Shown here in pieces: positions 27,560 through 37,394 of a stretch of 64,000 nt of DNA. Numbering within the stretch: position 1 is the first letter of the stretch; each line of letters opens with the position of its first letter. Made by a program: the position numbers and the translations under genes. The notes below the pieces were generated by a model that made no database searches, had not been told where the DNA came from, and was given only the letters and a program-made list of their open reading frames with translations. Where the stretch lies: the NCBI RefSeq assembly GCF_001445575.1, contig NZ_CP013200.1, positions 4,154,001-4,218,000 of the forward strand. Reading direction: 5' to 3'. The DNA is from Arthrobacter alpinus (lineage in GTDB: Bacteria; Actinomycetota; Actinomycetes; Actinomycetales; Micrococcaceae).

Positions 27560-28590
27560 CTAAACGGTCTCTTCGCTGGGTTCAGCAGTCTGCGTTGAGC
27601 TCACGCCCGCTGTGTGGATGGGTTTGAGTCTTAGCCTTGTCAAGAATCCCAAGGTCAAGACTGCCGCAGCGATCCATGCCGCCACTGATACCCCTTGGGT
27701 CAGCGCATTTCGGGCTGCCTCCGATATAGCCACGGTCTGTGGATTACCCGCCAGTGCCGCGATCGTTCCCCGGAACTACTGGTGACTGAGTCCACCGCGC
27801 CCTGCAATTGCGGAAACTGGGATATGAGCTCAGCAACCTGGGTTTCGGTGGAATTTTTGAAAGTGCTAAACAATGCTGTGCCCAGAATGGCGAGGCCCAA
27901 TGCAGAACCACTTGACGGGCAGTGGCAAAACCCACCCCAATGCCGTAGAAAAAACAGAATTCCCGAGGTCATCCACGTGGAAGAATCCGGCTTCAATAAT
28001 AGGGCCAAGGCTGCAACGGAAATGATTTCCAAACCAACACCCAGTTGCACCATCCATAGTGCCGGCCCTCGATCAGATCAAAGACCAGCGAGCCAAAGCC
28101 CACCACGGACAGGAGCGGACCAGAATAATCGTTAAGCTTCCCGATGGCTGCATCACTGGACTCAGCACGAAGTACACTACACCGCCGACGGCAACCAACC
28201 CCAGTGGAACATTGATTAAGAAGGCCCAGTTCCACGAGAAAGAGGAGGTGAGCCAGCCTCCAACGATGGGGCCAAGGGCAGCCATGCCGCCGATGGTAGA
28301 ACCCCAAACGGCGAAGGCGATGGTCCGTTCTTTCCCACGGAAGTTGGCGTTGAGCAACGAGAGCGTGGTGGGCAGAAACATCGAGCCACCGATCCCCTGT
28401 ACTGCCCGTGCCGAGATCAACCACAAGGCCGCGAACACCAAGGTGTAGATTTCCTGGATCCACTGCACCTCTGTGGTGCTCAGTCCTAGATCCTTGATGA
28501 TCGCGGGCACCGCAACAGCAACAATGGTGCTGCCCATGATGATTAATGCCACCGGCAAGCTGATGGCCCCAAGTCAACACAAACGTAGTT
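27560..28590 (-). pseudogene. DHA2-type MFS transporter, degenerate
   Basis: Pieces of a drug:H+ antiporter are found in order but in changing frames. An N-terminal SLPVALIIMGSTIVAVAVPAIIKDLGLSTTEVQWI has no start. An internal deletion joins YTLVFAALWL directly to ISARAVQGIGGSMFLPTTLSLLNA. Then come WGSTIGGMAALGPIVGGWLTSSFSWNWAFLINVPLG, a frame change near 28130, YWMVQLGVGLEIISVAALALL, and a last fragment (RNALTQGVSVAAWIAAAVLTLGFLTRLRL) ending at TAG 27560. Several frameshifts, a missing start and lost transmembrane helices 2-3 make it non-functional, and this cannot be a single read error. Confidence 0.85.
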
Positions 28591-28782
28591 TTACGTATCT
28601 GCTGCCATTCTTTGCTTCCACGCGCGCAACACCATCGGGTGACTCTTAGCGCGCTGTTCTTGTGAACTCCTAACTGCCCGTGCCGAAAATTTTCTCATCC
28701 AAGCCGGATGCAAGGTGTCTCTTAGCAGCTCTCTTAGAGGGAGAATGAAGTCCAGTATTAGTCGTCAGTTTGGAGCGAAAAA

Positions 28783-29781
28783 ATGACCATTGAGGAACCG
28801 AATACACCCGCAGAATTCGCTGCTGGGGGCAATCGGGCCATTACCCGCATCGATACGTTCCTTTTCTGGGCAGTCCGCAGCGTATCCACCCTGGGCGTTG
28901 CTGTTACCGTCTGGGCGGCCATCTCCACCGGTGGAATGCTCGTGCATGGCCACCCCGCATATGCAATTCTCTTGGGAATTGTTTTCATCAGCTGTGCGGT
29001 GGTTGCCGCGCGCTCCTGGCTTGCTCGCGCAACCACCCGCCGCAGGTTTAAAGTCATGCGGGGGATCGGCCTAGTGGTCTCGTGTGTGGTCTTGGCCCTT
29101 ATCTGGTGGCTGGTTCCCTACAGTGCCGCACCTCCTGCCCTCGCGGCCATGACATCTGATGACACCGTCACCGTCACCGAGACCCCGAGTCAAATAGTGA
29201 TGACACCAACAGGTACCGCAAGCGAGGTGGGGGTGTTCTTCCAGCCTGGAGCCCTCGTTGATGCCCGGGCCTACGCCGCGGTCTTGCGACCGCTGGCCAA
29301 AAGTGGCCACATTGTTGTCATTCCGAAACAGCCTTTCGGTATCGCTTTTCTGTCCACCGGCGCATTCACCTCAGCACGAACCCAGCACCCACCCGTAGAG
29401 CGTTGGGTACTCGGTGGCCATTCACTCGGTGGCGTCGTCACCGCCAATGATGCCCAAGCTTTCTCCAAAGAACCCGGTGACCCTGTGGCCGGCGTAATAT
29501 TTTTCGCATCCTACCCAGCCTCAGACATGAGCACTTTGCCTGTACCCGTGCTCTCAATCTCCGCATCCAACGACGGATTGGCTACCCCAGAAAAGATCAA
29601 TGCTTCAAGGGACACGCTTCCCAAGGACACCAACTTCACAGTGATAGAAGGTGGTGTCCACGCAAACTTCGGAGACTACGGGCCACAAGCTAGCGATGGC
29701 AAACCAACTATTTCCAACGATGACGCCCGCACCGAAATTTCACGTGCCAGCCTCGCATTTGTGGAATCACTCAGCAAGTAA
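28783..29781 (+). CDS. Membrane-anchored alpha/beta hydrolase
   Basis: 332 residues. Three hydrophobic helices (LFWAVRSVSTLGVAVTVWAAI, AYAILLGIVFISCAVVAA and IGLVVSCVVLALIWWLVPYSA) precede an extracytoplasmic alpha/beta-hydrolase domain. The nucleophile elbow GGHSLGG is near residue 214. YPASDMSTLPVPVLSISASNDGLA contains the acid Asp, and GVHANFGDYGPQ the catalytic His. This resembles the alpha/beta-hydrolase fold-5 proteins of Actinobacteria. Substrate unknown, probably an ester. It stands alone. Confidence 0.85.
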   Translation: MTIEEPNTPAEFAAGGNRAITRIDTFLFWAVRSVSTLGVAVTVWAAISTGGMLVHGHPAYAILLGIVFISCAVVAARSWLARATTRRRFKVMRGIGLVVSCVVLALIWWLVPYSAAPPALAAMTSDDTVTVTETPSQIVMTPTGTASEVGVFFQPGALVDARAYAAVLRPLAKSGHIVVIPKQPFGIAFLSTGAFTSARTQHPPVERWVLGGHSLGGVVTANDAQAFSKEPGDPVAGVIFFASYPASDMSTLPVPVLSISASNDGLATPEKINASRDTLPKDTNFTVIEGGVHANFGDYGPQASDGKPTISNDDARTEISRASLAFVESLSK

Positions 29782-30305
29782 CACCTTCAGTTCCGCGGCG
29801 GACTGACGCCGAGCAATAGAAAGCTGGGAAACCGGTGCAGCCACTACCCCTTCAGAATCGAAAGTTGAAGCTTACGAATCAGTTACCGGCAATTCCTCTC
29901 GCCAACGTAGCGCCAGATCGAGGTTCTCGATCGCAGTAGTTCTTGCCGCCAACTAGCATTTAGTGCAGGTCATCTATGAGGAGCCGGTTCATAGCTGAGG
30001 TGACGGCAAGGATCTCCAGGAGAGCCTCACATGCATCGGCCTCCCCCGGTCAGCTGGTACTTCATAGCCGCCCTCCGGCTAGGTCTGAGGAGTCGCCGCT
30101 GAAGTGCACCAGGAGGGAGCAGACGAAGGCGCGCTGCCGTATTTTTTGTCCGGCACGGACGTTAGTCCCCAGTCTTCGTGTCCCTCGCCTCCGACGCTGG
30201 GAGTAGCCCCTGTGGGTGAGCCGAGGCAATGCACGGCATTTCAACCGGTGGTTGCTGGTTCAAACAGACATAGCACTTTCCAAATACCCTGGTGTCTCTG
30301 TGGTG
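29782..30305. other. Gap without a supported gene
   Basis: About 520 bases between the hydrolase and the SOUL gene. Frames are short and without family features; no tRNA fold or clear terminator was recognised. Confidence 0.5.
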
Positions 30306-30904
30306 CTAGTCCTTGCCACTTGGGCTGGGTTCTTCAAGATCGAGGAGGATCTCGTTATGACGCATGAACCATGGCTTGAAAGGCGGATCAAACCTGGCGA
30401 ATCGAGGTGTTCCCAGTGAGGTCAGTCCGGTTTCCTGCAGTGCAATTCTCAGCATCTGTAGGTGTTGCTGATAGTTCCGAACGCTCCAGCCTCCACTGAA
30501 GCGGATAACTGCAACAAGGCCGGCGGGGACCGGTCTTAGGTGAACGTTCGGATTGGTGGGTGAAGGCGCGTTCTGCAGCGTGAAACCTTCCGGCAAAACG
30601 AAAGCAATCCGGAACTTTGGTGTCCTCTGATTATCGTCTTGAGTCGCAAACTCCTGCTGCAGAACCGGAGCGGTCATCTCCAGCATTTCTGAGGAGAGGT
30701 CCTGCACCACGGGCGCCGTCATCGAGATTTTTTGGGTGACTTGGTTCTCTCCGCTGATATAGGCGAAGAGGTCGCGGAACCCGCGATTGCCGGCGTCTTC
30801 AAAGCTCCCCCGCTATTGATCTCGGCAAGTAGGTGCTCGGGATAGCGGCGCACCTCAAATTGATCGTATTTTCGAACCATTTGGTAAGGCTGTTGTTCAG
30901 TCAT
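30306..30904 (-). pseudogene. SOUL heme-binding family protein with a single-base frameshift
   Basis: Starts at 30904 (MTEQQPYQMVRKYDQFEVRRYPEHLLAEI), the standard SOUL opening. After NSGG the frame shifts at a run of five Gs (plus strand CCCCC at 30807-30811). One more G would give GGSFEDAGNRGFRDLFAYISGENQ, which continues without break into KISMTAPVVQDLSSEMLEMTAPV and the C-terminal half. The full protein would be about 199 residues, normal for bacterial SOUL proteins. Because the only lesion is one base in a homopolymer, a sequencing error is as likely as a real mutation. Function in such bacteria is not well defined; heme or tetrapyrrole binding is a family property. Confidence 0.85.
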
Positions 30905-31120
30905 GCCACCACCGTACTCCGCCAATGCCGGGCGCCAGCCGATGCCGTTCCCTGCAGAATATTTCGACGCACAGTGAAGAAACAAATAATGTGGCAGGCC
31001 ATATTTTTAGGCTTGTAGATTCACTATGGTTGCACCAAGCGTCACGCAGGGCCGTCCGGTTGTCCACAAACAGCCATCGGGTCAGCGTTTCTTGATAGCG
31101 ATTGGGCAGTCCCTAGTTTC

Positions 31121-32551
31121 GGTTGCGTCCCGTGGAGTGGTGGAGTTTTCCTCGACACCGTGCGGGGCAGTGCTTTGATTATGCTGCAGTGAGTTCTGGG
31201 AGCAAAATTCCTTCTTCTTCTACTGGGGTGGGTGTTGTGGTGTTCATGGTTTTGAGTTCGGTCATGGAGGCTTCGGAGAGGTAGCGGCGGTCTCCGGCTT
31301 CCCACTCGTCGTGTTGCTCGACGAGGACGGCGCCGGCGAGTCGGAGCAGGGCTGCCGGGTTGGGGAAGACCCCGACAACATCGGTGCGTCGTTTGATTTC
31401 TTTGTTGACCCGTTCCATGGGATTGGTAGACCAGATCTGGCGCCAGTGCCTGGTTGGGAAGCCGGTGAACGCGAGCACGTCTTCTCGGGCGTCGCCGAGC
31501 ATTGCGGCGACTTTGGGATGGGACTTTTCTAGCATTCTGGCGACTTCATCGAACTGGGTATTCACGTGTTCGGCGTCGGGCTGGGCGAAGGCGGTCCGGA
31601 TGATTGAGCCAACCATGTCTTGGGATCCTTTGGGCACGATCGAGAGCACGTTTCGCATGAAATGCACCCGGCAGCGCTGCCAGGAAGCTCCCTGGAAGAC
31701 CGTGGCGATGGCCTTCTTCAAGCCGATGTGGGCATCGGAGATCGTCAGCTTCACCCCGTCTAGTCCACGGTTTTCATGGAACGCAGGAACGCGGTCCAGA
31801 ACCCTTCGTTCTCGCTGTCGCCAACGTCGAAGCCCAGGACTTCTCGTCGCCCGTCCGCCGCCACCCCGAAAGCGACCACGACCGCTTGAGAGACGACCCG
31901 GTGCCCGACCCTTGCCTTGCAGTAGGTCGCATCAAGGAAAACATACGGGTAGTCCAGGGCCGAGAGGTCACGGTTACGGAAAGCACCGACTTCATGATCG
32001 AGGTCCTCACAGATCCGGGAGACCTCGGACTTGCCAAATCCCGGTATCGGCCCCGAGTGCCTTGACTAGGTCGTCGACCTTGCGGGTAGAAACTCCGTGC
32101 AGATAGGCCTCCATCACGACTGCGTAGAGGGCCTGGTCAACGCGACGGCGCCGCTCGAGCATGGCGGGGAAGAATGATCCATGGCGCAGCTTGGGGATCT
32201 TCAGGTTCAGGTCCCCGGCTGTGGTCGTCAACGTCCTGCTTCGGGAGCCGTTGCGCTGGGTAGTGCGCGCCTCGGAGCGTTCGAAGGGGCCGGCGCCGAT
32301 GAACGCGGTGGCCTCCGCTTCGATGAGTTGTTGATATAAGGTTTCGGTCGCGGTACGGATCCGGTCGGAGACATCAGTGAGTTTAAGTTGGCCAAGCAGG
32401 TCGAGCAAGGCAGACTGGTCTAGAGCCATCGTGTGTTTGTGTCCTTTGTGAGTTCTTTGATCGGTACTCACTGACCATCGCACGATGGCTCTTCACGTCG
32501 GAAATCCGAAGCTCAGACGCCGGGAACTACACCACTCCACGGGACGCAACC
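31121..32551 (-). mobile_element. IS256-family insertion sequence, transposase frameshifted
   Basis: Near-perfect terminal inverted repeats: GGTTGCGTCCCGTGGAGTGG from 31121 inward, and the same sequence reading back from 32551. After them the two ends continue TGGAGTT and TGTAGTT. The total is about 1431 bp and it contains one mutator-type transposase frame. The flanks CCTAGTTTC and CCTGATTTC resemble each other but no exact target duplication was found. It sits in the gap between the SOUL gene and the fructoside operon and breaks no recognised gene. Confidence 0.88.
31179..32429 (-). pseudogene. IS256/mutator-type transposase with two frameshifts
   Basis: ATG at 32429 begins MALDQSALLDLLGQLKL. 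Expected motifs follow: TTAGDLNLKIPKLRHGSFFP and EAYLHGVSTRKVDDLVKALG. The frame then shifts at a TTT run (plus AAA 32036-32038) to KSEVSRICEDLDHEV. It continues through the YPYVFLDATY Asp region and NEGFWTAFLRSMK, and shifts again at AAAA (plus TTTT 31771-31774) into GVKLTISDAHIGLKKAI. It ends through TNPMERVNKEIKRRTDVVGVFPN. The DDE residues are all present when frames are joined. Two homopolymer shifts in one gene make either true inactivation or read error possible. Confidence 0.85.
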
Positions 32552-32626
32552 GTCCTGATTTCGACGGGGTGGAATGAAATGGGCCCCGAAGGGTGCTGAC
32601 ATGGATCTCGAGACGACCGGTGGCTG

Positions 32627-33550
32627 TTACAACTCGGTAAGGCCAACTTGTAGTTCTGTTAGAGAGGGAGGGTTAGCTCCCGGCCGTCCAACGGTGATGG
32701 AAGCTGCCTTGGTCGCTGTTCGACCGAGTGATTCCAGAACGCTCGGTGTCCAGTCATCGGCGCTATTGGTGAGTAGTCCGAAGATCAGTGCGGCCATGTA
32801 GGAATCACCGGCACCGATGGTATCGGCAACAACCGACCGTACCGCTGGGACGATGACGCCAGAGTCCGGAGTCATCAACAGCGAGCCCTTGGCTCCGAGC
32901 GTAACTGCTGCCAGATCGGCACCGAGCGCGAGTATGTGCTGTCCCGCTTCTTCCGGTGTCTTACGAGGGTAAAGCCATGCCGCGTCCTCATCGCTGAGTT
33001 TGACAACGTTTGTGAGGGGTACGAGTTCTTCGAAAATGGAGAGTGCTTCGTGGTGGCTACCGAGCAGATCTGCCCGGATGTTCGGATCGTAGGTGACGGT
33101 AGTGGTTCCAGCGCAAGTTTGCAGAATGGCCGTTACAGCCGCGGCTCCGGGGGCGAGAAAACTCGCAATGGATCCAGTATGAAGAAGCCTGGACTGGTAT
33201 GCGAGTGCGGCCGAGCCCAAGTCCCAGGTGAGGTCAAAGGCGTAGGTGGCGGATCCGTCGTCGGCCAGTGTTGCCGTGGCTGTTGACGTGGTGTCTTTGG
33301 ACCGGGATCCCGGCAGAAGCGTGACGCTGGCGCCCGTCAGGTGGGCGTGGATAGCGGTACCGCGAGCGTCGTTGCCGATGGCGGTGAGGAATCCAGTGGA
33401 CATTCCGAGCCGTGCCAGGCCAAAGGCTACGTTTGCGGGCGAACCTCCAGGATGTTCGGAGACAACACCATTGGCATGAACTACGTCGACTAGCGCTTCA
33501 CCGACCACAATTACGTCGAAAGCGTCGGAAGCAGCGGCAGAAGGATTCAT
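32627..33550 (-). CDS. PfkB-family sugar kinase, probable fructokinase
   Basis: 307 residues. The N-terminal VIVVGEALVDVV and HPGGSPANVAFGLARLG form the PfkB signature 1. TYDPNIRADLLGSHHE is the sugar-side strand. VADTIGAGDSYMAALIFGLL near residue 248 is signature 2, with the catalytic Asp in GAGDS. GAAG (GAAAG) lies about 9 bases before the ATG at 33550; an in-frame start slightly upstream is less likely. It is the last gene of the fructoside operon, after GH32. Phosphorylating the fructose freed by GH32 is the natural role (inference). Confidence 0.9.
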   Translation of the reverse strand: MNPSAAASDAFDVIVVGEALVDVVHANGVVSEHPGGSPANVAFGLARLGMSTGFLTAIGNDARGTAIHAHLTGASVTLLPGSRSKDTTSTATATLADDGSATYAFDLTWDLGSAALAYQSRLLHTGSIASFLAPGAAAVTAILQTCAGTTTVTYDPNIRADLLGSHHEALSIFEELVPLTNVVKLSDEDAAWLYPRKTPEEAGQHILALGADLAAVTLGAKGSLLMTPDSGVIVPAVRSVVADTIGAGDSYMAALIFGLLTNSADDWTPSVLESLGRTATKAASITVGRPGANPPSLTELQVGLTEL

Positions 33551-33799
33551 CGTAAGTACTTTCAAGTTGTGGTCAGCAGGCGGAAGTTGAATTCATCGCC
33601 CGCCGTTGGTCGTGAGGGATACCTGCGGCGGAGCCCCTGCATATGGTTCCGCCGCAATGGTTGGATCTAATGCAGGACACCGAATTTCTTGCGTGTCAGG
33701 TTGTTCAGGAGGGAGCGGTGAAGGCAATGGACAGTGCGATGGTCCGGTGAGGGCGCGGCTTCTGCGAAACCGCGCCCTCACCAGAGGTAACGCCCCGGT

Positions 33800-35356
33800 C
33801 TAGGGAAAGAGCGTTCGGGATTCTTGCTGTGAATCAGCCATGTCCCATGCGTCAAAGCGCACCAATTCGGCTGTACCTTCGGCGGTGAGGGTGACGGATT
33901 TGCCGCCCAGGGTGGGATAGATGCGGCCGGTCAGGGCAACGCCGTTGGCGAAAATTTCCACAGCAGACCTGTCCACAATGACACGCAAGTGAACTCGTCC
34001 CTCCGGCATGGAAACCGGTCCGGACTTGTCCTCTACATCAACCTCGGAATCGAGGCTGCTGCGGGTGCGGTCCAGACGCAGGGTTCCTGCAGGCGATCCG
34101 TCGGTGCTGCAGGCGAGCTCGATAATGGTTTCTTCTCGAGCGCGCCCAGAATCATTCAGCTCGGCAGAGGCGAGAATTCCGAGCTTGAACACGGCACCGG
34201 TCTGGAGTTTAAGATCCAATTCCAGATCGAGTTGGTTGCCGGAGAACTCGCTGTTCAGAGGAAACGAAGCGTCAGTGAAAACCTGCGCGACCACACTGCG
34301 GTGATCCCGGCGCAATTGCTCGATTTCCGGAACCGGAGCGAAGAACAGCGAACCGTCCTTCGCTACAGTCGCTGTCCGGGGCAAGCTCATCACGCCGGAC
34401 CAGCCAGCTTCCACCATCGCCTCATCGCTGCGGCCTTCTTGCATCCAGCCAAACATCACCCGGCGCCCGGACTCGTCCTGGAACGATTGGGGCGCGTAGA
34501 AGAAGCGTCCGCCGTAGTCCAAACGGTGCAGCGCTGCTGGCTCGAAACTGTCTCCGGCGTAGCGGCCTGTCCAGTAGAGCGAGTGGCGAGTGTCGCCGTT
34601 GTCCCATGCTGAGAAAACCAACACGTCCGGTGAGCCCTCCTCGGCAGCAGTACCCAATGATCCGCCACCGGCGCGGAACAAGTCCACACACTCCCACATG
34701 GTCCCGGTCCAGTCTGTGTCAGCGGGGTCACCGTGTGAGGCATCGCCAATGAACAAGGGTCCAATGTAGTCCCAAGAACGCAAGTCATCAGACTCGTAAA
34801 GGAACGCAGTTCCGCCCCGTTCGCGAATACCGGACCCAATCAGCTGGCGCCATTTGGTGCCTTCACGCCACACGCAGTGATCGCGGTAGGCAGTGACCTC
34901 AACGCCGGCGGGAGGCCCGGAAATAACCGGATTTTCGGATATTTTGGTCCAGTTCAATAAGTCCGGGGTACCCACAGCGACACAGGGCAGTTCGTGTTCG
35001 CCGAGGCGTCCCGAGTACACCAAGGTGGGTGTCCCGCCGTCGTTCACTAGAACACCTGACCAGCAGCCCTCGGCATCCGGACCCGCGGACGGTTCCAAAG
35101 CTACCGGGACGTCCTTCCACGTCACCAGGTCTGTGCTGATGGCGTGTCCCCACTGGATCTGGTGGTGGAAAGCACCCTCAGGGTTGTACTGGTAAAAGAG
35201 GTGGTACGTACCATTCCACTGGCTGACGCCGTTGGGATCGTTGAGCCAGCCCGCGGGGGAAACAAAGTGAAAGCGCGGTCGAAGCGGGTCAGCCTCCGCC
35301 CGTGCGATCAGTTCACCCTGCGGAACGGTAGCGAGCGGGTGGGCAATTACGGTCAT
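33800..35356 (-). CDS. GH32 beta-fructosidase (sucrose/fructo-oligosaccharide hydrolase)
   Basis: 518 residues. GH32 marks in order: FHFVSPAGWLNDPNGV (nucleophile Asp near residue 40), DAEGCWSGVLVNDG, AYRDHCVW (transition-state Asp of the RDP-type site, here RDH), MWECVDLF (acid/base Glu near 223) and a C-terminal beta-sandwich (VHLRVIVDRSAVEIFANGVALTGRIYP). No signal peptide, so it works on imported sucrose, kestose or short fructans. Its ATG overlaps the ATPase gene's stop (ATGA). The RDH variant rather than RDP is worth noting; it occurs in some bacterial members. Confidence 0.92.
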   Translation of the reverse strand: MTVIAHPLATVPQGELIARAEADPLRPRFHFVSPAGWLNDPNGVSQWNGTYHLFYQYNPEGAFHHQIQWGHAISTDLVTWKDVPVALEPSAGPDAEGCWSGVLVNDGGTPTLVYSGRLGEHELPCVAVGTPDLLNWTKISENPVISGPPAGVEVTAYRDHCVWREGTKWRQLIGSGIRERGGTAFLYESDDLRSWDYIGPLFIGDASHGDPADTDWTGTMWECVDLFRAGGGSLGTAAEEGSPDVLVFSAWDNGDTRHSLYWTGRYAGDSFEPAALHRLDYGGRFFYAPQSFQDESGRRVMFGWMQEGRSDEAMVEAGWSGVMSLPRTATVAKDGSLFFAPVPEIEQLRRDHRSVVAQVFTDASFPLNSEFSGNQLDLELDLKLQTGAVFKLGILASAELNDSGRAREETIIELACSTDGSPAGTLRLDRTRSSLDSEVDVEDKSGPVSMPEGRVHLRVIVDRSAVEIFANGVALTGRIYPTLGGKSVTLTAEGTAELVRFDAWDMADSQQESRTLFP

Positions 35357-36438
35357 GCGGAAACCTTCATTTCAGTGTCGTCGGCGGGCAGTGCAGGTTC
35401 GCCTGCCAATGCGTGTCCCCCGGCTCCAGCCCACGGACGGTACAGGTGACAGCGCACCCAGTGCCGGTTCTCCGGATCCCCCACTTGATGGCGGACGGGC
35501 TCTTCGGAAGAACAGGCCTGGTTCGGATCGCCTTCGAGAGCACACGAGGTAGACGCCATCACTGCTTGGCGCAGTTCTGCACGGCGCACAGGATCATAGG
35601 AGCCGGCACGGGCCGGATCCGGCACCGCCGAGACCAAAAGTTGGGTGTATGGGTGGGCCGGGTTGGCCAAAAGGTCCAGGGACTCGCCCTGTTCAACAAT
35701 TTCCCCGGCAAACATCACTGCAATTCGGTCAGCCAAATAACGGGCGGAGGCGAGGTCGTGGGTGATGTAGAGCATCGAGATGCCCTTGTCATCGCGCAGT
35801 TTACGCATCAGGTTCAGCACACCGATCCGCACCGAAACATCCAGCATGGAGGTGGGCTCGTCAGCCAGAATAACTTCCGGCTCCACCGCAAGCGCCCGAG
35901 CAATAGCAACGCGTTGACGCTGCCCGCCGGAGAGCTCGTGCGGGTAGGAGTTGAGCATGTCCGGCTGCAGGCCAACCGTGGTGATGAGTTCTTCGAGGCG
36001 TCGCTGGGTTTCTTTCTCGGAACCGCCGGTTTTGCCGTGGATCGTCAAGGAGCGGCGCAAGAAGTGCTCAATGCGATGCGCTGGGTTCAAAGAGCCAAAG
36101 GGGTCCTGGAACACCATTTGAACCTGGGCGCGGAATGCCCGGGACGCCTGGAATCGATCGCGCTTGAGAACGTCAACACCGTCCAACAGGATCTCTCCGG
36201 TGGTGGGTCGCTCCAAGCGGGCAACACAGCGCGCCAGGGTGCTTTTGCCGGAACCTGACTCGCCTACGAGGGCCACAATCTCGCCACGGCCCAAGGACAA
36301 ATCAACACCGTGCAGAGCACGGACCGATTCCCTGGAGAACAGTCCACCCAGGGGGAACTGCTTGCCCAAGCCACGGATTTCAAGTGCCGGGGTGTCATCT
36401 GTGGGCCGAGTTGAGGAATGCATTGTTGAGTGGCTCAT
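35353..36438 (-). CDS. Dpp/Opp-type ABC transporter ATP-binding protein (DppF-like)
   Basis: 361 residues. Walker A GESGSGKST near residue 59, Q-loop MVFQDPFGSLNP, signature LSGGQRQRVAIARAL, Walker B VILADEPTSMLD. The C-terminal extension has the oligopeptide-type tail with cysteines (STSCALEGDPNQACSSEEPVRHQV), as in DppF/OppF. It is coupled to its partner by ATGA. Together the two ATPases drive the permeases at 37391-39333. The position before GH32 and the sugar kinase indicates an oligosaccharide rather than peptide substrate (inference). Confidence 0.93.
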   Translation of the reverse strand: MSHSTMHSSTRPTDDTPALEIRGLGKQFPLGGLFSRESVRALHGVDLSLGRGEIVALVGESGSGKSTLARCVARLERPTTGEILLDGVDVLKRDRFQASRAFRAQVQMVFQDPFGSLNPAHRIEHFLRRSLTIHGKTGGSEKETQRRLEELITTVGLQPDMLNSYPHELSGGQRQRVAIARALAVEPEVILADEPTSMLDVSVRIGVLNLMRKLRDDKGISMLYITHDLASARYLADRIAVMFAGEIVEQGESLDLLANPAHPYTQLLVSAVPDPARAGSYDPVRRAELRQAVMASTSCALEGDPNQACSSEEPVRHQVGDPENRHWVRCHLYRPWAGAGGHALAGEPALPADDTEMKVSA

Positions 36439-37394
36439 TGTGCAACTCCTTCGAGGACGGCTGGGGTGATCGCCGGAGAGTCTCCGGAGGGGGCCACAAA
36501 ATGACCTGGGAATACTTCAGCAAGATCTGGGATGTTGCGGAACTTCACGCCCTCGGCCAGACCGGTCAGGGGAACTCTCGGACCGGTCAGGGGAGGGAAA
36601 GCGCCCATGAGCGCTTGAGTGTAGGGATGCTGCGGGTTGGTGTGGATTTCCGATGCCTTGGCCGTTTCCACGATCCGCCCCCCGTACATCACACCCATGC
36701 GGTGGGATAACTCCACCATCAAGGACATATCGTGTGTGATGAACAGGACCGAGAAACCCAGTTCACTCTGAAGTTCTTTGATCTGGGCCATGATTTCCTG
36801 CTGCACCACCACGTCAAGTGCCGTGGTGGGTTCATCCAAAATCAGCAGTGACGGCTTGAGAGCAACGGCCATGGCGATGACTGCACGCTGGCGCATGCCG
36901 CCTGAAAGTTGGTGCGGATAGGATTTAAGACGCGAGGGGTTGATCCTCACGAGTTCGAGCAGCTGGCCCGCACGGTGCAGGGATTCTTTGCGGGAGTAGC
37001 CGGCGTGGGTGGAGTAGATGTCTGTGATCTGCTCACCAATGGTCAGTACCGGGTTGAGCGAGTTCATGGCGGACTGGAAAACCATGGCCACGTCTTGCCA
37101 GCGGAAGCGCCGGAGCTCTTCGGTGTTCATGGCCAGGACGTCTTTGCCGCCGAAGCGGATACTGCCGGCGGCAATCTTCGCCGGGTCCTTGAGTAGCCGC
37201 ATGATCGAGTTGGCAATGGTCGACTTTCCACAACCGGATTCGCCGGCCAGCCCAAAAACTTCGCCGGTGCCGATGCTGAAGGAGACGCGGTCCACGGCGG
37301 TGGTGGAGCGGGTGTCGCCGATGTACTTCACGGTGAGATCTTTGACTTCAAGAACTGGCTCATGCGAGCCGAGGGATGTCTGGGAGACGGTCAT
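36435..37394 (-). CDS. Dpp/Opp-type ABC transporter ATP-binding protein (DppD-like)
   Basis: 319 residues from ATG at 37394, which overlaps the stop of the permease gene. Walker [10 protein letters not shown] near residue 48, Q-loop [16 protein letters not shown], signature [15 protein letters not shown], Walker [17 protein letters not shown], and the [14 protein letters not shown] tail typical of OppD/DppD. A longer upstream frame is only the shadow of the permease gene. Confidence 0.93.
   Translation of the reverse strand: MTVSQTSLGSHEPVLEVKDLTVKYIGDTRSTTAVDRVSFSIGTGEVFGLAGESGCGKSTIANSIMRLLKDPAKIAAGSIRFGGKDVLAMNTEELRRFRWQDVAMVFQSAMNSLNPVLTIGEQITDIYSTHAGYSRKESLHRAGQLLELVRINPSRLKSYPHQLSGGMRQRAVIAMAVALKPSLLILDEPTTALDVVVQQEIMAQIKELQSELGFSVLFITHDMSLMVELSHRMGVMYGGRIVETAKASEIHTNPQHPYTQALMGAFPPLTGPRVPLTGLAEGVKFRNIPDLAEVFPGHFVAPSGDSPAITPAVLEGVAQ

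Noticed and set aside
31112..32561. CCTAGTTTC / CCTGATTTC as IS256 target duplications
   Set aside because: Two mismatches in nine bases and uncertain alignment to the inverted repeats; not enough to call a duplication.
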